A stretch of DNA of 5,214 nucleotides, taken from assembly GCA_007123515.1 (NCBI GenBank), contig SKKY01000090.1, positions 1-5,214 of the forward strand. Direction: 5' to 3'. The DNA comes from Clostridia bacterium. GTDB lineage: Bacteria > Bacillota > Peptococcia > Peptococcales > SKKY01. Positions 1-4,858 of this stretch are shown here, in pieces (position 1 is the first letter of the stretch; each line of letters starts with the position of its first letter). The notes beneath the pieces were generated by a model that saw only the letters and a list, made by a program, of their open reading frames with translations, was not told the DNA's origin and ran no database searches. A program made the position numbers and the translations under genes.

Positions 1-10
1 GATAACCTCC
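1..10 (-). promoter_or_regulatory. Shine-Dalgarno site of a minus-strand gene beginning beyond the left edge
   Basis: Read on the minus strand, the last bases of the window are GTGGAGGTTATC. The GGAGG core lies at 6-10 and five bases remain before the edge, so a start codon is expected just outside the window. A matching promoter lies at 50-78. No coding sequence of that gene is present here, so its product is unknown. The assignment is an inference from the pairing of a strong promoter and a strong ribosome binding site. Confidence 0.55.
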
Positions 11-26
11 ACTAAAATAACATAGT

Positions 27-40
27 AAGCATATATGCTT
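27..40. promoter_or_regulatory. 14-bp perfect palindrome, candidate operator
   Basis: AAGCATATATGCTT is identical to its reverse complement. It lies just downstream of the -10 box of the minus-strand promoter at 50-78, covering roughly +3 to +16 if transcription starts near 43. That is a usual place for a repressor operator. The binding protein is unknown. The AT-rich core makes a chance palindrome possible. Confidence 0.4.
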
Positions 41-49
41 TGCTTTTAT

Positions 50-78
50 ATCATACCTGGTTCTGCTGGTTCTGTCAA
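50..78 (-). promoter_or_regulatory. Consensus sigma-A-type promoter for the gene off the left edge
   Basis: On the minus strand there is a perfect -35 box TTGACA (73-78), a 17-bp spacer, and a -10 box TATGAT (50-55). The start of transcription is predicted near 43, leaving a leader of about 40 bases before the Shine-Dalgarno site at 6-10. The spacer consists almost entirely of a tandem 9-bp repeat (57-74). The promoter begins about 20 bases after the last stop codon of the broken gene upstream, so it should act independently of it. Confidence 0.7.
57..74. repeat. Tandem 9-bp direct repeat (two copies) in a promoter spacer
   Basis: CTGGTTCTG occurs at 57-65 and again, identically and without a gap, at 66-74. 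The repeat fills the spacer of the minus-strand promoter at 50-78 and reaches into its -35 box. Gain or loss of one copy would change the spacer from 17 to 26 or 8 bp and should abolish the promoter, so the array may be a simple duplication that happens to set correct spacing, or tandem binding sites for a regulator. The function is not known. Confidence 0.6.
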
Positions 79-98
79 TACCCTATTATTTAAGTGTA

Positions 99-431
99 TT
101 ATTGACTTTTTTTAACATATTGATACTCATCACGACCTTGCCCATCAAACATATCTTTTTCTGAATACTCTTTGTCCGAGAGTTTATGTACTAACCAGTA
201 ACCAACACTCAATCGCAATCAACACAGCCATAACCGCCCCAAACGTTACCAGCATATCTGAAATAGTAAAAAGAAACCTTGGCTTCGTTGTCATCCGGTC
301 ATAAATAATCCAGCCAACATCAATAACTCCCATAATTATGACAAAAACGATTAGGACAGACAAAATCCGAACGGAAAAATGAATGATTTTTTCAGATACA
401 TTAACATCGTATCCCTGGTATCAATTCGCAT
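99..431 (-). pseudogene. Broken gene for a small membrane protein, possibly PsiE family
   Basis: An excellent start exists at 431 (ATG, with AAGGAG at 439-444 seven bases upstream), but that frame stops after 26 codons at 351-353. The next frame, open from 420 to 187, encodes two convincing membrane segments (SVLIVFVIIMGVIDVGWIIY and FTISDMLVTFGAVMAVLIAI, ending in E) and stops at 184-186. The first frame then reopens at 218 and reads SVGYWLVHKLSDKEYSEKDM and a further charged tail to a stop at 99-101. The simplest reading is one gene with a one-base loss near 400-425 and an internal deletion with its junction near 204-213. The pattern (two helices, a short loop with proline, LIxIE, then a YWLV-plus-charged end) reminds me of the start and end of PsiE-family membrane proteins, with the middle helices missing. 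The family call is from memory and uncertain; the broken state is clear. There is no promoter of its own between it and the operon terminator upstream. Confidence 0.55.
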
Positions 432-452
432 AAATGAGCTCCTTCTGTTCGA

Positions 453-497
453 TATAAAAAATAAGCCATAGTAACGATATCGTCGCTATAGCTTATT
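453..497 (-). terminator. Rho-independent terminator of the four-gene operon
   Basis: On the minus strand, ten bases after the ligase stop codon, arms 497-486 and 471-460 form a 12-bp stem (AATAAGCTATAG with CTATGGCTTATT, one G-U wobble), and the 3' arm runs into a T-rich stretch (TTATTTTTTATAT). The 14-base loop contains a second palindrome, ACGATATCGT (474-483), so the hairpin can extend further. There is no T-run on the plus-strand side, so it should act only on leftward transcription. It marks the operon end and separates it from the broken gene at 99-431. Confidence 0.85.
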
Positions 498-507
498 ACT
501 ACCCATT

Positions 508-1890
508 CTATTTCGTTTTTAATATATATTCTTCAATAAGTCTGTTCCGATCCGTCTTTGATGCATGATTTCTAGGAATTTGTTCAACAATACAATATTC
601 TGCAGGAAGATTATATGAAGGCACTCTGCTTTTGACAAACTCTCTGATCGCATTAACCAACTCCTCCTTTGATAAAGAAGATTTTGCAGGGCTGATAAAT
701 GCCACCACTTTCTGTCCCCGCAGTCCATCAGGAATACCGGCAACTACAACTTCATCCACGACCGGCACTTCCACCAACAAACGTTCGAGTTGCTGAGGCA
801 TAATTTTAATTCCTGCAGAATTAATCAAGCCACCTTTTCGACCCAGCAGATTAAGATATCCATCCTGATCAATTTCACCAACATCACCAATTGTAGCCTC
901 TGGTCGATATTGGTTTGCCACATAAGGGCTCTTTACATAAATCTGATCATCATTAATCCGAATGGTAACTCCCGGAAAAGCACGCCCGACTGACCCCGGA
1001 TTTTTCAAAAGATCTTCTCGGGTGGCATAACTAATGTGTCCCGTCTCACTGGCTCCATAATATTCTGTAAAGACAGCATTTGGAAAAAGATTCTGCAGAT
1101 TCACTAATGTCGTCTGATCCATCTTTTCACCGGCGCTGACAAGCGATATAACTCTACTAAAAGACTTCTCTCGAGCTGCTTTACAAAGCAAACGATAATT
1201 AGCCGGAACCATAAACACAGATGTAATCTCTTTTTCCTGCATCTCCTGTAGCCAAGTTTTCGGCCATCTCTTTTCAGAAATTACAAGATGACCACCCTCA
1301 TGTAAGATATGCAGCGCTGCATTCAAATTAGCGGTATAGGATAAAGACCCTGCTAGGTATAACACATCAGCGGATGATATAGAAAAAATTTGACTCTGTA
1401 CCGGAAACGCACTTGTCCAACTTTGATGATCACGCCAGATCACTTTCGGCATACCTGTGCTGCCAGAACTCAAGGCTCCCAGAAACACCGATTCTTTCCC
1501 CGGAAACTTTCCCGCCATTATTTCACGGCTCTTTTCTGAGTCAGTTTTTTTATCGCAAAGAATCCTACCAAAAAGTTCCCGTTCAATCAATTCCGTCACT
1601 GCTTCATCTTCCTGTATCTGTCTGATACAATTTTCCGGCAGCGAAGCATCGGCCAGAATCGCAGCCATCCCGGAAACGGAAGAGGCCAGCAAGAAAAGCA
1701 ACTGTGATAAAGGATTTTCCAGACACACCAAAAACTTTGCACCTTTAGGATACAAATGCTGCAAATGGCACGCTATCTCACTGATCTCTTTCGCCGCCTC
1801 CTCGTATGTAAGGCTTTGTTTCCCATAAGAGAGGCAAATCTCATCCGGATAGTCCCATCTGTTTTTTTCAATACCATCAAAGATTCTCAT
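508..1890 (-). CDS. yhfT: AMP-forming acyl-CoA ligase (ANL superfamily, VraA/YhfT type)
   Basis: Predicted cytoplasmic enzyme that activates a carboxylic acid as acyl-AMP and transfers it to coenzyme A; the substrate is unknown. Counting from the ATG at 1890 (460 residues), the ATP-binding loop SSGSTGMPK is at 141-149, YYGASETG at 277-284, the ribose-binding Asp of GDVGE near 336, and the C-terminal PRNHASKTDR supplies the adenylation lysine near 445. It is shorter than the usual 500-550 residues of acyl-CoA synthetases. The hinge motif, usually GRxDD, reads GRKGG (350-354). Start choice: the frame also allows GTG at 1902, inside the thiolase end, but GAAAGGTG stands nine bases before the ATG, which I prefer. 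It is the last gene of the operon, directly after the thiolase stop and before a terminator. The symbol rests on resemblance to the BirA-controlled yhfT of B. subtilis and vraA of Staphylococcus. The enzyme class is firm, the ortholog name less so. Confidence 0.9.
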   Translation of the reverse strand: MRIFDGIEKNRWDYPDEICLSYGKQSLTYEEAAKEISEIACHLQHLYPKGAKFLVCLENPLSQLLFLLASSVSGMAAILADASLPENCIRQIQEDEAVTELIERELFGRILCDKKTDSEKSREIMAGKFPGKESVFLGALSSGSTGMPKVIWRDHQSWTSAFPVQSQIFSISSADVLYLAGSLSYTANLNAALHILHEGGHLVISEKRWPKTWLQEMQEKEITSVFMVPANYRLLCKAAREKSFSRVISLVSAGEKMDQTTLVNLQNLFPNAVFTEYYGASETGHISYATREDLLKNPGSVGRAFPGVTIRINDDQIYVKSPYVANQYRPEATIGDVGEIDQDGYLNLLGRKGGLINSAGIKIMPQQLERLLVEVPVVDEVVVAGIPDGLRGQKVVAFISPAKSSLSKEELVNAIREFVKSRVPSYNLPAEYCIVEQIPRNHASKTDRNRLIEEYILKTK

Positions 1891-1895
1891 CTTCT

Positions 1896-3050
1896 CTAAC
1901 ACCTTTCCAGGAGAATGCCCGCACCGACACCGCCGCCAACACCAATCGCAGCAAGACCAAATTTCTGATCATAATGCTGCAAGGTTGCCATTAGGTGAAT
2001 AATAATCATTGTACCGGATGCCCCGTAGGGATGACCATAGGCCAAGGCACCGCCCAAACGGTTGATTTTACTAAGATCTATTTTCAGCTCTTTAGCACAG
2101 GCCAGTATTTTAACGGCAAATGCTTCGTTTATCTCTATGGCATCAATTTTATCAGCTACCAACTGGCTGTCTTGTAATAGTTTTTTAATCACAAACACCG
2201 GAGCTAACGCAAAAAGATTAGGATCTGTTCCCACATGTGCACCCGTAACAAATTTAGCTATCGGTTGCAAGCCGTAACGACCCACCGCTTCCCCTGAGGC
2301 TAAAAGCAGAGCAGCCGCTCCATCATGCGTAAGACAAGCATTACCCGCTGTCACAACGCCGCCCTTTACAAAGACCGAAGGCATTCTTTGCAGAAGTTTC
2401 TCAGAGATCTTTTCTCTGATGGACTCATCTTTTTTACAATCTGCACCATCTACCTCAAGAGGTAAGATCCAACGATCCAAAATGCCCGTTTTTAAAGTTT
2501 TGGTGGCTTTCTGGTGACTCTGTAAAGCCAGAGTATCTAATTCTCCTCTTGAAAAACCCATCATTTTCGCCAGATTTTCTGCACCTTCTCCCATATCGGG
2601 ATCGCCAATCGACGATGGTGAAAAAGGAGCACGTTCAAAAACCGGTTTTTCACTATTGTATCTGGGATCCTCCGAACAAAATTGTCTAATCGGAGCAAGA
2701 CTGGTGCTTTCTAAACCGCCAGCAACAATCAGTTCAGCCTGTCCCGAAAGGATTTGACTGCATCCTAAAAGCACAGAACTCATCCCCGATCCGCACTGAT
2801 AGTCAATCGTAATTCCGGGTATCGAAAAAGGCCACCCAGCCTCAAGTAATGTAACCCGAGAGAGATTTCCCCCGGGTCCAACAGCATTTCCTAAAATAAC
2901 CTGATCAATCTGATCGGCCTCTATTTTATTTCTCTCCAATAAACCATTAAGAACTTTCGCACCAAGCATCTCCGGGAGATACTTTTTCAACATCCCACCA
3001 GTCTTTCCTATGGGAGTGCGCAATCCGTCTACCAGATATACGGTTTTCAT
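1896..3050 (-). CDS. yhfS: Thiolase-family enzyme (acetyl-CoA acetyltransferase-like, VraB/YhfS type)
   Basis: A 384-residue thiolase-fold protein, full length for the family. Thiolases make or break acyl-CoA carbon-carbon bonds through a cysteine-bound acyl intermediate. The nucleophile is Cys86 in YQCGSGMSS; NEAFA lies at 308-312 and the active-site His340 in YGHPYGASG. The fourth conserved block, normally CxG with a second catalytic cysteine, reads AAIGVGGGVG, with Gly370 where Cys is expected. I checked this codon in the DNA (GGT) and the frame is intact on both sides. The enzyme may therefore be an acyl transferase or a specialised thiolase rather than a standard acetoacetyl-CoA thiolase. 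The ATG at 3050 is preceded by AAGGCGGT, a near-consensus ribosome binding site. The gene starts 33 bases after bioY, and its stop sits among the possible starts of the ligase gene, indicating translational coupling. The family is certain; the symbol is by analogy with yhfS and vraB. Confidence 0.92.
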   Translation of the reverse strand: MKTVYLVDGLRTPIGKTGGMLKKYLPEMLGAKVLNGLLERNKIEADQIDQVILGNAVGPGGNLSRVTLLEAGWPFSIPGITIDYQCGSGMSSVLLGCSQILSGQAELIVAGGLESTSLAPIRQFCSEDPRYNSEKPVFERAPFSPSSIGDPDMGEGAENLAKMMGFSRGELDTLALQSHQKATKTLKTGILDRWILPLEVDGADCKKDESIREKISEKLLQRMPSVFVKGGVVTAGNACLTHDGAAALLLASGEAVGRYGLQPIAKFVTGAHVGTDPNLFALAPVFVIKKLLQDSQLVADKIDAIEINEAFAVKILACAKELKIDLSKINRLGGALAYGHPYGASGTMIIIHLMATLQHYDQKFGLAAIGVGGGVGAGILLERC

Positions 3051-3083
3051 TTAATTCTACCGCCTTTTATACATGATCTTTCC

Positions 3084-3620
3084 TTATTCATTTTCCATTC
3101 TTTTATTCACAGCACTTCCTACAAAAGCTGCTACAATGGCTTTAAAGATATCTCCCGGAATAAAGGGCAACGCTCCGGCTGTAATCGCAGCCTCCAAACC
3201 CATTCCCGTTACATTATTTAAATGAAACACGCCCAGTGCATATACCACTAAAATACCACCAACAACACTGGAGAAAAAGAGCCCTAAAACTGAAGGAAAC
3301 TTCTTTTTCAACATGGAAATTACTACGGCGCCAACTAAGAAACCAATCAGGTATCCGCCTCTGGGGCCTACAAGTACACCAATTCCAGCTGTTCCTCCGG
3401 CAAAAACCGGAATACCGGCAACGCCCAGCATAAGAAAAGTGGTAACGGCCATCCCTGCCTGCCGAGTGGTCAACAGACACCCGGCTAACATAATTGCTAA
3501 CGATTGACCCGTTACAGGAACCGGACTAAACGGTAGTGGCACAATAATAAAACCCATTACAGCAATCAGTGCAGCAAAAATTGCCGCATATAAAAAGTCT
3601 TTAGTCTTTAATTTTTTCAT
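3084..3620 (-). CDS. bioY: Biotin transporter substrate-binding subunit BioY
   Basis: A 178-residue hydrophobic protein of about six membrane helices, the normal size for BioY, the S-component of ECF-type biotin importers in the cytoplasmic membrane. Family hallmarks seen are PVPVTGQSLAIML (33-45), GVAGIPVFAGGTAG (66-79), GPRGGYLIGF (85-94) and PFIPGDIFK (152-160) with Asp157 and Lys160. No EcfA or EcfT genes are in the window, so it either uses a shared energizing module encoded elsewhere or works alone, as reported for some solitary BioY proteins. Its ATG (3618-3620) overlaps the end of the upstream hotdog gene by 20 bases, and its ribosome binding site AGGAGG lies inside that gene, so the two are translationally linked. 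Position inside an acyl-CoA gene cluster behind a BirA-like operator supports biotin as the substrate. There are no biotin synthesis genes in view. Confidence 0.95.
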   Translation of the reverse strand: MKKLKTKDFLYAAIFAALIAVMGFIIVPLPFSPVPVTGQSLAIMLAGCLLTTRQAGMAVTTFLMLGVAGIPVFAGGTAGIGVLVGPRGGYLIGFLVGAVVISMLKKKFPSVLGLFFSSVVGGILVVYALGVFHLNNVTGMGLEAAITAGALPFIPGDIFKAIVAAFVGSAVNKRMENE

Positions 3621-4302
3621 CTTTTATTCCTCCTGAAATTATAATACTAGCGATGTTCCGTCCAGCAGCCTCTATTGAAAAACCGCGGGGTACTTCATTT
3701 ATTTCTGCTTTTTCTCCACTATATAATGGATGTATGTAATGAACCGTTACTTTAGAGATATCAGTTACTTTTTTAAGAAAAGCTTCCTCAAAAGCCAGTA
3801 GCAGCATCATTCCTGGCACTACAGGCCTTTCGGTCTGATGAATCGGATTCGGATCCCCGCTTAAACGGCAGAACTGTTGCACTTGTTCTGCAAAAAAAAC
3901 AAAAGAACATTCCTCCTCTTTTTGTGTTTCATCAATAGCGGGACTCTCTGTAACATTGATTGGTTCTTCAGGCTTAACTAGCACAGTTTCAATGCTAAGC
4001 ACGGTCTGCCCTTTTGCATCGTTAACCATTGTCTGACAAAAAATATACTCTGATTTCTTTATTTTTTTTCTTCTAGTTATCTCTGACTGTACAAAAAAAG
4101 TTCCATGCGTCACCGGATATGCTTTCATAGTAACCATTTGTTTCCCGAGATAAAAACCCTCCGGAACGTCTTCCGAAAGTGTTTCCATTGAAAGAGCAGA
4201 GAGAACCATGACAGGAACACGGTTTTGTTTTTCCAGAACCAAGCCCAAGTTGTTAGACCATTCTTTTAGTACCTCTTCAGTTATGGCTATTGTTTTTTTC
4301 AA
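3601..4302 (-). CDS. Double-hotdog MaoC-like protein, possible enoyl-CoA hydratase (VraC-like)
   Basis: A 233-residue soluble protein and the first gene of the operon. The C-terminal half carries the (R)-specific enoyl-CoA hydratase signature: FCRLSGDPNPIH (144-155) with Asp150, Asn152 and His155, followed by RPVVPGMMLLLAF in place of the usual PIVHGM stretch. The N-terminal half (about 10-110) looks like a second, non-catalytic hotdog, joined by an acidic linker (about 111-132). The segment between the catalytic His and RPVVPGM is short compared with typical hydratases, which may alter substrate choice. The start is TTG at 4300-4302, supported by AGGGTGAT just upstream; no ATG lies near. The likely reaction is reversible hydration of a trans-2-enoyl-CoA, but the direction and chain length are unknown, and a binding or thioesterase-like role is possible. 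It resembles the vraC position in the staphylococcal vraABC group; I do not assign a symbol. Confidence 0.8.
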   Translation of the reverse strand: MKKTIAITEEVLKEWSNNLGLVLEKQNRVPVMVLSALSMETLSEDVPEGFYLGKQMVTMKAYPVTHGTFFVQSEITRRKKIKKSEYIFCQTMVNDAKGQTVLSIETVLVKPEEPINVTESPAIDETQKEEECSFVFFAEQVQQFCRLSGDPNPIHQTERPVVPGMMLLLAFEEAFLKKVTDISKVTVHYIHPLYSGEKAEINEVPRGFSIEAAGRNIASIIISGGIKDEKIKD

Positions 4303-4333
4303 GAAATCACCCTTTTTCTCTATACAAGAAAAA

Positions 4334-4362
4334 ATAATAAAGGAATTTAAAATCTATGTCAA
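4334..4362 (-). promoter_or_regulatory. Promoter of the hotdog-bioY-thiolase-ligase operon
   Basis: On the minus strand, a perfect -35 TTGACA (4357-4362), a 17-bp spacer and a -10 TATTAT (4334-4339). Transcription should begin near 4327, giving a leader of only about 25 bases before the TTG start at 4302. Such a short leader leaves no room for a riboswitch or attenuator and points to control by a DNA-binding repressor. The -35 box lies inside one arm of the BirA-like dyad at 4358-4383. Confidence 0.85.
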
Positions 4363-4383
4363 CCGTTTTTTAAAATAGTTAAC
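4358..4383. promoter_or_regulatory. Candidate BirA (biotin repressor) operator
   Basis: GTCAAC (4358-4363), 14 bases, GTTAAC (4378-4383). Five of six positions are symmetric, plus an outer A-T pair at 4356/4385. Known Bacillota BirA sites have GTTAAC-type half-sites separated by about 14-16 bases, for example the B. subtilis bioW operator. One arm covers the -35 box of the operon promoter, where a bound repressor would block RNA polymerase. The operon contains bioY, a standard BirA target. The match is imperfect (C at 4360 and no clear TTG flanks), so this is a supported inference, not a certainty. Confidence 0.6.
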
Positions 4384-4390
4384 GTAAATA

Positions 4391-4422
4391 TTGCTGACTT
4401 TTCTATAAGATACGTATATAGT
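4391..4422 (+). promoter_or_regulatory. Probable promoter of the GntR-ABC operon
   Basis: Two overlapping readings are possible on the plus strand: TTGCTG (4391-4396) with TATATA (4415-4420) at an 18-bp spacing, or CTGACT (4394-4399) with TATAGT (4417-4422) at 17 bp. Both give a start of transcription near 4427-4430 and a leader of about 50 bases. The boxes are weaker than those of the divergent promoter. The -10 region is inside a dyad (4418-4449) that could be the repressor's own operator. Confidence 0.5.
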
Positions 4423-4449
4423 TAACTACACAAGTAACTAACCAACTAT
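4418..4449. promoter_or_regulatory. Inverted repeat with AACTA repeats, candidate autoregulatory operator
   Basis: ATAGTT (4418-4423) and AACTAT (4444-4449) form a dyad with a 20-base centre. Within it are a perfect palindrome TAGTTAACTA (4419-4428) and three AACTA copies (4424, 4436, 4444). The cluster covers the -10 region and the first transcribed bases of the GntR gene. YtrA-type regulators commonly repress their own operon from such sites, so this is a sensible operator candidate, but the exact recognition sequence is not known to me. Confidence 0.45.
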
Positions 4450-4477
4450 GTAAGCTCTTTTGAATGGAGTGATCTTA

Positions 4478-4858
4478 TTGAAACAATATATCGATGACAG
4501 TAAACCTATTTACCTTCAAATTGCGGAAAAAATTGAAGATGATATATTAAATATTTCCTTAGCAGAAGGCGACTCTGTCCCTTCCACAAATCAATTTGCA
4601 CAACATTTTCAAATAAATCCGGCAACGGCTGCAAAAGGGATTAATAAGCTTGTTGAGGAGGGCATTCTCTTTAAAAAAAGAGGCATCGGAATGTTTGTTC
4701 AAAAAAGAGCACGGCAGGTAATTATGCAAAAAAGAAGCGAAAGCTTTTATAACGAATATATTATACCTTTACTCAGAGAAGCAAAAAAACTGAACCTAGA
4801 TCAAAAGACTATAATCGCTTTGATAGAAAAAGCAGAATCGGAGGAAAACCATGGATAA
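4478..4858 (+). CDS. GntR-family transcriptional repressor, YtrA subfamily
   Basis: A 126-residue DNA-binding protein. The N-terminal winged helix-turn-helix spans about 10-75: PIYLQIAEKIEDDI, then PSTNQFAQHFQINPAT with the recognition helix around 47-58, and the wing RGIGMFV at 68-74. The remaining 50 residues form a short helical tail with no effector-binding FadR/HutC-type domain, which is typical of the YtrA group. Start choice: the frame is open from a TTG at 4460, but GGAGTGATC (4466-4474) is an excellent ribosome binding site for the TTG at 4478, eight bases after GGAG, so I use 4478. Its end overlaps the ABC gene by eight bases. Regulators of this type usually repress themselves and the coupled ABC transporter and respond to cell-envelope stress or antibiotics; the inducer here is unknown. 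It is divergent from the bioY operon, with 175 bases between the two starts. Confidence 0.9.
   Translation: MKQYIDDSKPIYLQIAEKIEDDILNISLAEGDSVPSTNQFAQHFQINPATAAKGINKLVEEGILFKKRGIGMFVQKRARQVIMQKRSESFYNEYIIPLLREAKKLNLDQKTIIALIEKAESEENHG

Noticed and set aside
102..127. Plus-strand promoter TTGACT with GATACT
   Set aside because: The spacing is only 14 bases and no plus-strand gene follows.
351..431. Separate 26-codon small protein gene with a strong ribosome binding site
   Set aside because: The later codons do not look like a protein in their own right, and the next frame at the same place encodes clear membrane helices. It is better explained as the preserved start of the broken gene.
184..431. 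Programmed ribosomal frameshifting to join the frames of the broken gene
   Set aside because: No slippery heptamer with a following structure is evident, and the second join appears to lack the middle of the protein, which frameshifting cannot restore.
1413..1828. Plus-strand open frames opposite the ligase gene, and similar ones opposite the thiolase and bioY genes
   Set aside because: They lie entirely over well-supported genes on the other strand, lack convincing ribosome binding sites and show no recognisable motifs.
4291..4299. A7/T7 run at the start of the hotdog gene as a phase-variation tract
   Set aside because: Lysine-rich N-termini such as MKKT are common in AT-rich genomes and the run is short; nothing else suggests switching.
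4303..4330. Riboswitch or leader control of the bioY operon
   Set aside because: The predicted leader is only about 25 bases, too short for a structured RNA, and a BirA-like operator already accounts for control.
4421..4446. Second BirA operator from GTTAAC at 4421
   Set aside because: The partner arm 14 bases away (ACCAAC) matches only three of six positions; the symmetry fits the outer ATAGTT/AACTAT dyad better, so it is assigned to the GntR region.
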